Origin: Emticicia aquatica
Lineage (GTDB): Bacteria; Bacteroidota; Bacteroidia; Cytophagales; Spirosomataceae
Length of the DNA: 64,000 nucleotides
Reading direction: 5' to 3'
Assembly: GCF_923079645.1 (NCBI RefSeq)
Contig: NZ_CAKLPY010000002.1
Coordinates: 868,001 to 932,000, forward strand
Shown here: piece by piece, positions 43,215-51,818 of the stretch
Numbering within the stretch: the first letter of the stretch is position 1
How the letters are laid out: each line of letters starts with the position of its first letter
Program-made: the position numbers and the translations under genes
The notes under the pieces: model-generated
The model's database searches: none
What the model saw: the letters and a program-made list of their open reading frames with translations, nothing else
What the model was told of the DNA's origin: nothing

Positions 43215-43348
43215 CGAGAAATACTAAAATGTTCCTTTCGTCATACAGTTTTACAAAAATTAGACCATTTTTCTAAAAATAATCTAATTTTATATTAACT
43301 TATTTAATCAGCCTGTTATTGTACTAGGTGGTAAAATTCCGCTATTTT

Positions 43349-43385
43349 GCACAAAAAAAGGCTCATATTGAGCCTTTTTTTGTGC
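43349..43385. terminator. perfect 17-bp hairpin terminator
   Basis: The arms 43349-43365 and 43369-43385 are perfectly complementary, with a 3-base loop, a central GGCTCA/TGAGCC core and seven A and seven T at the sides. On the minus strand it terminates the lipoprotein gene ending at 43406. Confidence 0.9.
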
Positions 43386-43405
43386 AACGTTTTATAAGTT
43401 TTGTT

Positions 43406-43837
43406 CTAATTTTTATAGATAGATTTATTGTCTTTTTTGAGCAACCATCCATTTTCCTGTTTGCTAAATTCGTATCCAGCTTCAGACGAATAAACTTCTT
43501 TTTCAGGATTTACTTGATCAAGCATCACACTTCCTACAACATTGACAATAAAAAGTTCAGCTTTTTTTAAGTCATCGCTCAAAACCACCGTTGCTTTAAA
43601 CGATTGATTTTCAATTGGTTCAAGTTGTATGCCTGTTTCCCAAGTTCTGATACAATCATTTTTTATAACCGACCAAGTATAGCCTGCACTTGCTTTACAG
43701 CCATGCTCGTCAGAATCGTTGCCAACAATTGTAGGCTCAGTTTTGATTTGATTATTTTCAGGTAGTTTATTTTTTTTCATATTTGTGCATCCCCAAATCA
43801 AAAACACTGTTAGTGATAAAATTAATTTTTGCTTCAT
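43406..43837 (-). CDS. uncharacterised lipoprotein with DEHGC...AGYTWS motif
   Basis: A 143-residue lipoprotein: signal peptide MKQKLILSLTVFLIWGC with lipobox IWGC (Cys17). The mature part has a motif DEHGCKASAGYTWSVIKNDCIRTWE near 48-72 (given in parts), with two Cys that may form a disulfide, then a beta-rich C-terminal half. I recall small lipoproteins with the same Cys/Trp motif in several bacterial phyla, without known function. Follows gldG by 18 bases on the same strand, so possibly co-transcribed. Confidence 0.8.
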   Translation of the reverse strand: MKQKLILSLTVFLIWGCTNMKKNKLPENNQIKTEPTIVGNDSDEHGCKASAGYTWSVIKNDCIRTWETGIQLEPIENQSFKATVVLSDDLKKAELFIVNVVGSVMLDQVNPEKEVYSSEAGYEFSKQENGWLLKKDNKSIYKN

Positions 43838-43855
43838 TTCAAGAAATGTAAAAAT

Positions 43856-45532
43856 TTAGTCTGCAATATATGTTCTTTTTCTCCACAATTGTAAAATAAA
43901 ACCAAAAATAAAAACTACCACAACAGGTAAACCTAAATTGAGGATTTGCCAATACGTTCGTTCGTCACGTGAGCGAAGTTTATCCAAAGGGCGGAGTTTT
44001 ATTTCTTTTCCACGAGCTCGAATTACGCCATTCTCATCAATTAAATAATCAATAGCATTCATCACAAAATCTTTGTTACCAAATGTATGTTGCGTGGTTT
44101 TATCATAACCCAAAGGCAAAGGATTTCCAGTTTTTTGACTTACTTCGTTCACAATCAAATCTCCGTCGGAACAAACAATGATTTTTGTTGGTAAACTTTC
44201 AGATTTAAAATCCGCAAATTTGGGGTCATTTGGCAATAAACGATTCTTATATAACGACTGAAATTTGCCTTCCAATAAATAAGCAATCGTTTTTATTCCT
44301 CCTTGATATTCAGCTTGGTCGGTTTCGGCACGGGCATCATTGAATGTCACAAAAGCAGGAGCATTCAATACTTTTGTATAGGGAGAAGTCATCAATAACG
44401 GTATTTTATTAATGCCATCGGCTCTCACAGTATCAATCGAAGCGACGTAACGCCCAAAAATCAAATCCAAATTGTTGGTTATCAGGCTTTTACCAAAATT
44501 ATTTATTAGCGGAAAATATCTATACGGTACTGGCTGAATATTTGGTTTATCGCCCAAATCACCTATAACCAACGGAATCATGGCACAACTTGCTCCATCT
44601 TTTATGATGTTTGAGTTGATTCTAATACCATATTTAAACAACAAATCGGTCATATTCAATTCAAGTGGCTGAGCAAAATTTCCTTCTAAACCAACCGAAT
44701 CAACTTTTAGTCCATCGATGAAAAATAAAGCTCGTCCACCACTCATCACAAACTGGTCGATTTTATACTTTGTACTGTCATCGACTGGAAAATCTGGTTT
44801 TGGCAAAATCAGGGCATCAAGTCCTTGAAAAGTCGGGGAGTTTTTTGCATCAATAATAAACAAATCGTAACGCTCTTGTAATGAAGCAATTACGTCCGAA
44901 AAGTTAAGTGGTTTTAACTTAGTAAACTCGGCCAATAAACCGATTTTTTTGCGTTCTTTCAATGTCAATTTACGAATAGCCGTTGCCAATTCGTACTCTA
45001 CGTTTTCATACGATTGATTGAGTTTTTCTTCAGCAGTTTTTCCTTGTGTACCTTTCAGCAACAAAACTGGTACTTCACGCCCACCCGCACTAACCAAAGC
45101 ATAAGGGAAAATAATATTTTCGATTTGGCGACCATTTTTGGTATCCACCACTCTTGTTGGATTCATGCCTTTCTTGGCTAATTCCACATAAAATTCTTCT
45201 CGCTTTTTTGTATCTCCTTCGGCATTTGGATTGATAAATTTGTAATTAACGTTCGTTCCGCCATACACTTTAAATTCTTCAAGTGTTTCGGTTACAGCAC
45301 GTTTTAGGCGTTCAAAACCACCTGGAAGCTCATCACCATCTAAGTAAACTTTCACGAAAACATCTGTAGAATCTTTTGTGGAAAGATTTTCGAGTAAACT
45401 TTGAGTTGCATCAGAAAGCGAATATCGTTTTTCTTCGGTGAGGTCAAGGCGAAAAAAAATAAAAGAAGCAGCAATATTCAACAACACGATTCCGCTGATG
45501 ATAAGCAGAGTTATGACAAATTTATTTTTCAT
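43856..45532 (-). CDS. gldG: GldG, gliding-motility ABC transporter-associated protein
   Basis: A 558-residue membrane-anchored protein, started at ATG 45532 (MKNKFVITLLIISGIVLLN) because the upstream ATG gives 17 odd residues before the first TM helix. Layout matches GldG: one N-terminal TM segment, a large periplasmic part with LDLTEEKRYSLSDATQSLL near 28-46 and FFIDGLKVDS, and a C-terminal TM helix (GLPVVVVFIFGFILQLWRKRT). GldG works with GldF and GldA as an ABC transporter needed for gliding in Flavobacterium johnsoniae. No gldF is adjacent: the gene upstream is a divergent cupin. Confidence 0.9.
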   Translation of the reverse strand: MKNKFVITLLIISGIVLLNIAASFIFFRLDLTEEKRYSLSDATQSLLENLSTKDSTDVFVKVYLDGDELPGGFERLKRAVTETLEEFKVYGGTNVNYKFINPNAEGDTKKREEFYVELAKKGMNPTRVVDTKNGRQIENIIFPYALVSAGGREVPVLLLKGTQGKTAEEKLNQSYENVEYELATAIRKLTLKERKKIGLLAEFTKLKPLNFSDVIASLQERYDLFIIDAKNSPTFQGLDALILPKPDFPVDDSTKYKIDQFVMSGGRALFFIDGLKVDSVGLEGNFAQPLELNMTDLLFKYGIRINSNIIKDGASCAMIPLVIGDLGDKPNIQPVPYRYFPLINNFGKSLITNNLDLIFGRYVASIDTVRADGINKIPLLMTSPYTKVLNAPAFVTFNDARAETDQAEYQGGIKTIAYLLEGKFQSLYKNRLLPNDPKFADFKSESLPTKIIVCSDGDLIVNEVSQKTGNPLPLGYDKTTQHTFGNKDFVMNAIDYLIDENGVIRARGKEIKLRPLDKLRSRDERTYWQILNLGLPVVVVFIFGFILQLWRKRTYIAD

Positions 45533-45714
45533 TAATTTTATTGGGCATTGGGCTAATCGACTTTTAGTCATTGGCTTCTGCATTAAAAAGACTTCATACG
45601 TATAATAACAAAGTCATTTTTTGCTAAAAGCTCATCGCTAAACGTCGAAAGCTAATTATTTAAAGTAATTTTGCTCAAAAATAAAACATTCATTCCTTAA
45701 TTCCTGCTTTTTCT

Positions 45715-46218
45715 ATGTTTCCTGCCAAATATTGGGTCGAAAAACTAAAAATGCAAAGTCATCCTGAAGGTGGTTTTTTTGCAGAAACCTATCGTTCGAC
45801 CGAGTTATTCGCTCAAAACTCACTTCCTAAACGATTTTCGGGTGATAGAAATTTCAGTACAGGCATTTATTTTTTGTTGGAAAGCTCTCATTTTTCAGCA
45901 TTTCATCGCATCCAATCCGATGAAATGTGGCACTTTTATGCTGGTGAGGCATTAAATATCTATTATATTGATAATGAAGGCATTATGCAAATTATTCGAT
46001 TAGGTAATAATCCAGAAAAGGGAGAAGTTTTTCAAGCGGTTGTGCCAGCTACGGCTTGGTTTGGCAGTAAACCTGCCTACGAAAACAGTTATTCATTGGT
46101 TGGTTGTACGGTTGCACCAGGTTTTGATTTTGTTGATTTTGAAATGGGTAATCGACAAACGCTTTTACAAGAATTTCCACAACATCGAGCAATTATTGAA
46201 ATGCTTACGCACGAATAA
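45715..46218 (+). CDS. cupin domain protein (DUF985)
   Basis: A 167-residue cytosolic single-domain cupin of the DUF985 group. Visible: LKMQSHPEGGFFAETYRS near 10-27, RNFSTGIYFLLE, HFSAFHRIQSDEMWHFYAGEAL near 62-83 with the His/Glu/His metal-binding cupin motif 1, and CTVAPGFDFVDFEMG near 135-149. Function is not known; members may be metal-dependent isomerases or sugar-binding. Divergent from gldG with 182 bases between starts. TAATTTTG at 45666-45673 may be its -7 box. Confidence 0.9.
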   Translation: MFPAKYWVEKLKMQSHPEGGFFAETYRSTELFAQNSLPKRFSGDRNFSTGIYFLLESSHFSAFHRIQSDEMWHFYAGEALNIYYIDNEGIMQIIRLGNNPEKGEVFQAVVPATAWFGSKPAYENSYSLVGCTVAPGFDFVDFEMGNRQTLLQEFPQHRAIIEMLTHE

Positions 46219-46296
46219 TCTTGCTACAATGACTAAGAAAGGGATAGAATTAGTATTTTTGCACAATATTTCACAAAAAAATAAAAAATTATTAAG

Positions 46297-46767
46297 ATGT
46301 TACAACGTCCTCAATCATTATTATTATTTCTAGTTGCCATTTGCATGGTTTTCTTTTTGGCTACCCAAACTTGGCATAAAACCGTAGGTACAGAAGAAAT
46401 TTCACTCAATGCTTACAACCTTACTTATGTAAAAACTGGTTCTGCCGTAAAAAATACGCCTGTATATTATCTTGCATTATTGGCTGTTTTATCTGCTGGA
46501 TTATCGATTTTTACCATTTTTCAATACAAAAATCGTGTTCGTCAAATGTTGCTGGTTTCGCTCAATTCGCTTGTTGGAGCTGGTTTATTAGGAGCAACTG
46601 TTTATCATATTCAAATGGATGCCAATAAAATTTTTGCACCCGAAAACCAGGGCGTATTTAGTTATAGTTTCTGGGGCGTATTTTTGGCATTAGTACTTAA
46701 TTGGATTGCAAATCGTCTTATTAGAAACGATGAAAAAAAAGTAAAAGAGGCCGATAGAATGCGATAA
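46297..46767 (+). CDS. DUF4293 family membrane protein
   Basis: A 156-residue inner-membrane protein with four TM segments. The family opening MLQRPQSLLLFLVAICMVFF is unmistakable for DUF4293, a Bacteroidota-only family of unknown function, often next to rho. The C-terminal tail DEKKVKEADRMR is cytosolic. A TATTTTTG box at 46254-46261 is a likely -7 element, 36 bases before the ATG. Converges with the response regulator with one base between stops. Confidence 0.92.
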   Translation: MLQRPQSLLLFLVAICMVFFLATQTWHKTVGTEEISLNAYNLTYVKTGSAVKNTPVYYLALLAVLSAGLSIFTIFQYKNRVRQMLLVSLNSLVGAGLLGATVYHIQMDANKIFAPENQGVFSYSFWGVFLALVLNWIANRLIRNDEKKVKEADRMR

Positions 46768-46768
46768 T

Positions 46769-47452
46769 TTAACAAATTAGCTTAAAACCTTCGCCGTGCA
46801 TATTCATAATTTGCAACGAAGGGTCTTCTTTAAGGTGTTTCCGAAGCTTTGTGATGTAAACATCCATGCTGCGAGCATTGAAATAGCTATCATCGCCCCA
46901 AATAAGTTTTAGAGCAAAACTTCTGCTAACCGATTGGTTTTTGTTTTGACAAAGTAATTTAAGCAATTCGGATTCCTTCGTTGTAAGTTTATTTTGAGAA
47001 CTATTGATGCTCAAACTGTTTGTTTGAGCATCAAATTCATAAGCTCCAATCTTGAAGTTATGTACTTGATTATCAGGCTCTTGTTTGTTTATTCTTCGTA
47101 AAATTGCTTTCATCCGCATCAACAATTCTTCCATGCTAAATGGTTTAGTGATATAGTCATCAGCTCCAAGTTTGAAACCCTGAATCGTATCTTCTTTCAT
47201 TGATTTAGCTGTTAAAAAAATTACTGGAATCTCTTTATCTTTCATTCGGATTTCTTTCGCCAATGAAAAACCGTCTTTTTTGGGCATCATCACATCCAAA
47301 ATACACATATCGTATCCGCCTTTTTCCAAGAAAAACTTTATTCCCTCTTCGCCATTTTTTGCCAAATCAGTCGTAAAACCTTTGGCTTGAAGGTATTCTT
47401 GTAGCAACATCCCTAAGTTCGGGTCGTCTTCTGTTAAAAGGATTTTTGTCAT
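46769..47452 (-). CDS. OmpR/PhoB-family response regulator
   Basis: A 227-residue response regulator. The receiver domain (1-120) has the acidic pocket LLTEDDPNLG, the phosphorylatable Asp in CILDVMMPKKDG near 53, and Lys in FLTAKSM. The C-terminal 100 residues are a winged helix (TTKESELLKLLCQNKNQSVSRS, then WGDDSYFNARSMDVYITKLRKHL), as in RprY-type regulators of Bacteroidota. Follows the sensor kinase by 98 bases on the same strand; the two form one two-component system. Confidence 0.96.
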   Translation of the reverse strand: MTKILLTEDDPNLGMLLQEYLQAKGFTTDLAKNGEEGIKFFLEKGGYDMCILDVMMPKKDGFSLAKEIRMKDKEIPVIFLTAKSMKEDTIQGFKLGADDYITKPFSMEELLMRMKAILRRINKQEPDNQVHNFKIGAYEFDAQTNSLSINSSQNKLTTKESELLKLLCQNKNQSVSRSFALKLIWGDDSYFNARSMDVYITKLRKHLKEDPSLQIMNMHGEGFKLIC

Positions 47453-47550
47453 TTTGATTCTTTATGTAATTTTAAAGACGTAATTTATTTTTTCTAATTG
47501 TCTATTAAACAAGCAATTTTCAATCAGTTTTTATTCGCATAAAACCAAGT

Positions 47551-49434
47551 TTATCCATCTCTTCGAGGAAAAATAATTTCAAATTTACTGCCTTCACCTA
47601 ATTTACTTTCAACAATAATTTGCCCATTGTGCGATTCAACCATTTTCTTGACATAACTCAGGCCTAAACCAAAACCTTTTACATCGTGTAAATTTCCTGT
47701 TGGAACACGATAGAATCTTTCAAAAATCCGAGCAATTTGCTCTTTTGTCATACCGATTCCTTTGTCTAAAATGCTTATTTTCAGCAAATTACCCATATTT
47801 TCTGTGCGAATCGTTATTTCAGGATTTTCGGGCGAATATTTATTGGCATTGTCGAGTAAGTTGTAAATAATATTGGTTAAATGAACTTCATCAGCTTCTA
47901 TTTCAGAGTTCTTCGCTTCCAATTCGAGGTTTACAATACCGTTTTTTTGCTCGATTTGTACGCTCAAATTTGTCAAAACTTGTTCGATCGTTTCGTGAAT
48001 ATCAACGTTATCTAATCGCAATTTTACTTCTCCTTTATCAAGCAATGCCATTTGCAAAACCTTCTCAACCTGCGTACCGAGTCTTCGATTTTCGTCTTGG
48101 ATAATGTTTAAATAACGATTCATTTTAGTTGCGTCTTTCTTCACCTCAGTATCTTTCATTACTTCAACAGCCAACGAAATCGTCGAAATTGGCGTTTTGA
48201 ATTCATGCGTCATATTATTTATGAAATCATTCTTAATATCAGCCAATTTCTTCTGTTTCAACATCGTATTTACTGAACTATAAAACACGCCGCCAACTGC
48301 CAAAAGCAAAAGCATTGAACTCACAAAAACCGACCACATATTACGCAAAATAAAACTCTGTGTATTAGGAAAATATACATACAAAAAATGATTTTGTGGC
48401 TGAATATCATTCGGAAAAAGCAGTACTTTATAGGCCTTTTTTAGTAATTCTGGCGAATAATTAACTGCAAAAGACGAAAAAATCATGTTAGAACTATTCT
48501 TTACACCGTATTGATATGGTATCGAAATTCCTCTACTTTTTAGCTCTTTTTTCAAAAGTGTATCAAGCGTTTGTCGGTCGAGACGTTCATAAATATCTCG
48601 ATTTCCATGAATCACATCTGTCAATACATTTTTTACTAATTCGGCTTTATTTTGTGTTCTTTCAAAACTTGTGTTGAAGTCTTTTTCTTGGCTTTTCCGT
48701 CGAATTTCAATGTTTCTATCAACTTTGTTCGTCATTTTTCGTGAAGGTTTCAACGAATCCGCCGCCATAGAATTGTCGTAATAATAATTATAAGTAACAA
48801 CACCATGTTGATTTTCGATATTAACTCGTACGTTTTTTGATTCTTTTGCACGATTATTTCGGCTCAATTGAATCACTTGCCGATTAATTACGCCAATTAA
48901 GTCTTCAATACTCCGTTGACGCATCAATAATGTGCGGGTTGGTTGTGTCAATTCTTCCCAAGCCAAATTTTGTTCTTCCAACATTTCTTTGATTAAATCC
49001 ATTTGTCTATCTGGAATTTCAAAAGTAGGTTCGGCAAGAAAAAAATCAGATGGAACCATCGTAACAACTTGATTACCAATCCCTTGTGGTAAATGAACAA
49101 TTTTAGAGTTTTCTTTTTCGGGCGTTTCTACTCGCACCAAAACCTCCTGCGTTGGAGATTCTTCATTTATTGGTTTTCGTATTTTTTTTCTGAAAGTTTT
49201 ATGTTGCGTAATGGCTAGAAGCCGCCTTTGTTCTTGCACTTTCATTTGTTGATTTGCCAAGAAAATCACTTCTTGTTTTTCAATTTTCCTGACTGTTGCC
49301 TGCATGGCATCATTTACATCACGGTCAAATTGTTCTTTTTTGACCGAAATAGCATTTTCAATCCAATACCACTGAAAGGCAATCAGACCAAATAATGCCA
49401 AAAGCATGAGTATGATGATATTACGAAAATTCAT
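47551..49434 (-). CDS. sensor histidine kinase
   Basis: A 627-residue membrane kinase, started at ATG 49434, right at the first TM helix (MNFRNIIILMLLALFGLIAF). A periplasmic or sensor region of about 350 residues follows, then a second TM segment (SVFVSSMLLLLAVGGVFY near 365-382), and the cytosolic kinase: phosphoacceptor His in MTHEFKTPISTIS near 410, N box NLLDNANKYS, G1 LDKGIGM, F box FERFYR, and G2 GFGLGLSY near the end. Partner of the response regulator downstream. No extra domains are seen in the sensor part. Confidence 0.95.
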   Translation of the reverse strand: MNFRNIIILMLLALFGLIAFQWYWIENAISVKKEQFDRDVNDAMQATVRKIEKQEVIFLANQQMKVQEQRRLLAITQHKTFRKKIRKPINEESPTQEVLVRVETPEKENSKIVHLPQGIGNQVVTMVPSDFFLAEPTFEIPDRQMDLIKEMLEEQNLAWEELTQPTRTLLMRQRSIEDLIGVINRQVIQLSRNNRAKESKNVRVNIENQHGVVTYNYYYDNSMAADSLKPSRKMTNKVDRNIEIRRKSQEKDFNTSFERTQNKAELVKNVLTDVIHGNRDIYERLDRQTLDTLLKKELKSRGISIPYQYGVKNSSNMIFSSFAVNYSPELLKKAYKVLLFPNDIQPQNHFLYVYFPNTQSFILRNMWSVFVSSMLLLLAVGGVFYSSVNTMLKQKKLADIKNDFINNMTHEFKTPISTISLAVEVMKDTEVKKDATKMNRYLNIIQDENRRLGTQVEKVLQMALLDKGEVKLRLDNVDIHETIEQVLTNLSVQIEQKNGIVNLELEAKNSEIEADEVHLTNIIYNLLDNANKYSPENPEITIRTENMGNLLKISILDKGIGMTKEQIARIFERFYRVPTGNLHDVKGFGLGLSYVKKMVESHNGQIIVESKLGEGSKFEIIFPRRDG

Positions 49435-49635
49435 GTCAGATTTATACCGATTTTCAAGATTAACTCCTTTAGAACTTCCTATTAATTGTTTCAAATATTT
49501 TATGTTTTATTTGAACAGGATCTAATATTCCACGAATTTAACGCCATAAAATCTAAATTATGACTTATTTAACACTTTTTAACACCAAACAATTTATTAA
49601 CTTTACAGTTCTCAACAAAACCCTAACGACCCAAT

Positions 49636-50478
49636 ATGCTTCTGACATTCTTATTTTTTCTGCTTTTTTTGGCAGCAGCCTACGCTTGGCTTTATCAAAA
49701 AGTTTCAAAGCATATTCCTGAAAACTACCCAAATATTCAAAATCGACAGCAAATCGACGCTTCCAAAAAAACACTTGTTTGCTTCGGAGATAGCAATACA
49801 CACGGAAATGTGAGCTACAATTGGGTAAACGATCTAAGTTCAGAATTAGCTGATTATCAGGTTTTTAATGCAGGAATCAACTCTGATTTAACTTATACTT
49901 TACTTCGTAGAATTAATGATATTATTGCTTGTAACCCAGACTTTATTACACTTTTGATTGGCACAAATGATGTAAATTCGACGATGCACATCAAAATGGA
50001 AAAGCGTTATCAACAACTCGGTAGAATTAGCAAAGAAACTTCGCCTAATTTTGAGGAATTTAAAAAAAATTATGCTGAAATTATTCACCAATTAAAGCAA
50101 AAAACTAAAGCAAAAATAGCTGTAATGTCGCTTCCTGTCATGGGGGAAGATTTGGCTCACGAAGCCAATATTAGAGCGGATAAATACAGCAACTTTATCA
50201 AAGAACTTGCCGAAAAAGAGCAGCTAATTTATGTACCAGTGCGAGAAAAACAAAAAGAATTTCTGCTCAAAAATCCAAAACCGCCCAAACATACATTTGA
50301 AGAAACATACAAATTGCTCAATCTTTCGGTTATTCGTTACTACATTTTAGGCAATAGTTGGGACGAAATAAGCCGTAAACACGGTTTTCAGCTAACGCCT
50401 GATAATTTACATCAAAATTCAATCGCTGGAATTATGATTCGAGATTTGGTGAAAGATGCCATAAATATGCTTAATTAA
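49636..50478 (+). CDS. SGNH/GDSL hydrolase with N-terminal anchor
   Basis: A 280-residue esterase or acetyl-hydrolase. One TM or signal segment at residues 2-22 (LLTFLFFLLFLAAAYAWLY). The SGNH catalytic blocks are all there: block I VCFGDSNTHG near 50-59 with the nucleophile Ser, block II Gly in NAGINSDLT, block III GTNDVNS near 115-121, and block V DNLHQNS near 256-262 with Asp and His. Substrate unknown. Followed by a flavin monooxygenase after 26 bases and an oxoamine-synthase-like gene; likely one operon. Confidence 0.92.
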   Translation: MLLTFLFFLLFLAAAYAWLYQKVSKHIPENYPNIQNRQQIDASKKTLVCFGDSNTHGNVSYNWVNDLSSELADYQVFNAGINSDLTYTLLRRINDIIACNPDFITLLIGTNDVNSTMHIKMEKRYQQLGRISKETSPNFEEFKKNYAEIIHQLKQKTKAKIAVMSLPVMGEDLAHEANIRADKYSNFIKELAEKEQLIYVPVREKQKEFLLKNPKPPKHTFEETYKLLNLSVIRYYILGNSWDEISRKHGFQLTPDNLHQNSIAGIMIRDLVKDAINMLN

Positions 50479-50504
50479 GACAAGTTTAAAACTCAAAATA
50501 TTTT

Positions 50505-51791
50505 ATGAAACAAGTTTGTATAATTGGTGCTGGTTCGTCAGGAATTACAGCTGCAAAAGCCATGAAAGAGCAAGGGATTTCATTCGATTGCTTTGAAAAA
50601 GGCTCCGATATAGGCGGTGTTTGGCGATTCAACAACGATAATGGTTTATCGTCGGCATATCGTAGTTTGCACATCAATACCAATCGGGTTGTGATGGCTT
50701 ATTCTGATTTTCCGATGCCTGATGAATATCCAATGTTTCCGCACCATTCGCACATTATTACCTATTTTGAAAACTACGTTGACCATTTCAAATTACGAGA
50801 TAATATCACATTCAACACTACTGTAGTTGATGTCGTACAAAACCCTGACAATACCTACAAAGTTACATTAGATAATAGACAATCATTTGATTATCAGTAT
50901 GTTATTGTTGCCAATGGGCATCATTGGAATCCTCGTTTTCCGAACCCAGCTTTTAAAGGTCAATTTACTGGCGAAATTCTTCATTCACATTATTATAAAG
51001 AAGCCGAACAAGTACAAAACAAAGATGTTTTGGTTGTTGGAATTGGCAATTCGGCCGTTGACATTGCTTGTGAAGCCGCTCGTTTACACACAGGAAAAGT
51101 AGTTATTTCGACCCGAAGTAGTGCTTATATTACACCCAATTGGATTTGGAGTATGCCATTCGATAATTTGGCAAATCCATTGACTGCTAAACTTCCACTT
51201 TGGTTGCAACGGACTTTGCTCAACGTTACACTTTGGTTAGCTCGTGGAAGACAAGAAGATTATGGCGTACCAAAGCCAAATCGACCAGTTTTGAGCGAGC
51301 ATCCTACACTTTCGCAGGATTTACTTAATCTAACTGGCCGAGGTTTGATAAAATTCAAACCTAATATTAAAGAAATTCGTGGTAAAACAGTCGTTTTTGA
51401 AGATGACACCGAACAAGATTTTGACACCATTATCTATGCAACAGGTTATAAAGTTACTTTTCCTTTCTTAAAACATTATCCTGCATTTGACGTCGAAGAA
51501 TCAAATGATATTCGTTTGTATAAAAAAGTGATTCATCCCGACTATAAAAACTTATTCTTTTTAGCCTTAATTCAGCCTTTAGGGGCAATCATGCCTTTAG
51601 CGGAAATTCAAGCAAAATGGATTGCCAAAATCATTAAAGGCGAAAGTAAAATTCCTTCAAAAGATATGATGTTAAAGTCAATTGAAGAAGACAAACAAAA
51701 GATGATGAAACGCTATAAACAAACTCCACGGCACACTTTACAAGTAGATTTTTTCACTTATAAAGAAAGTATTGAGAAAGAAATGAAGTAA
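50505..51791 (+). CDS. flavin-containing monooxygenase (FMO-like)
   Basis: A 428-residue class B flavoprotein monooxygenase. The FAD-binding motif GAGSSGITAAKAMKEQG is at 8-24, the FMO signature FKGQFTGEILHSHYYK is near 149-164, and the NADPH motif VVGIGNSAVDIACEAA is near 173-188. A conserved ATGYK motif (YATGYKVTFPFL) is near 310. Class B enzymes oxygenate soft nucleophiles such as amines or sulfides, or do Baeyer-Villiger chemistry; the substrate is unknown. Middle gene between SGNH hydrolase and an alpha-oxoamine-synthase-like enzyme. Confidence 0.94.
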   Translation: MKQVCIIGAGSSGITAAKAMKEQGISFDCFEKGSDIGGVWRFNNDNGLSSAYRSLHINTNRVVMAYSDFPMPDEYPMFPHHSHIITYFENYVDHFKLRDNITFNTTVVDVVQNPDNTYKVTLDNRQSFDYQYVIVANGHHWNPRFPNPAFKGQFTGEILHSHYYKEAEQVQNKDVLVVGIGNSAVDIACEAARLHTGKVVISTRSSAYITPNWIWSMPFDNLANPLTAKLPLWLQRTLLNVTLWLARGRQEDYGVPKPNRPVLSEHPTLSQDLLNLTGRGLIKFKPNIKEIRGKTVVFEDDTEQDFDTIIYATGYKVTFPFLKHYPAFDVEESNDIRLYKKVIHPDYKNLFFLALIQPLGAIMPLAEIQAKWIAKIIKGESKIPSKDMMLKSIEEDKQKMMKRYKQTPRHTLQVDFFTYKESIEKEMK

Positions 51792-51818
51792 AAATAAGCA
51801 CTTTTTTTGCAAAAATAG

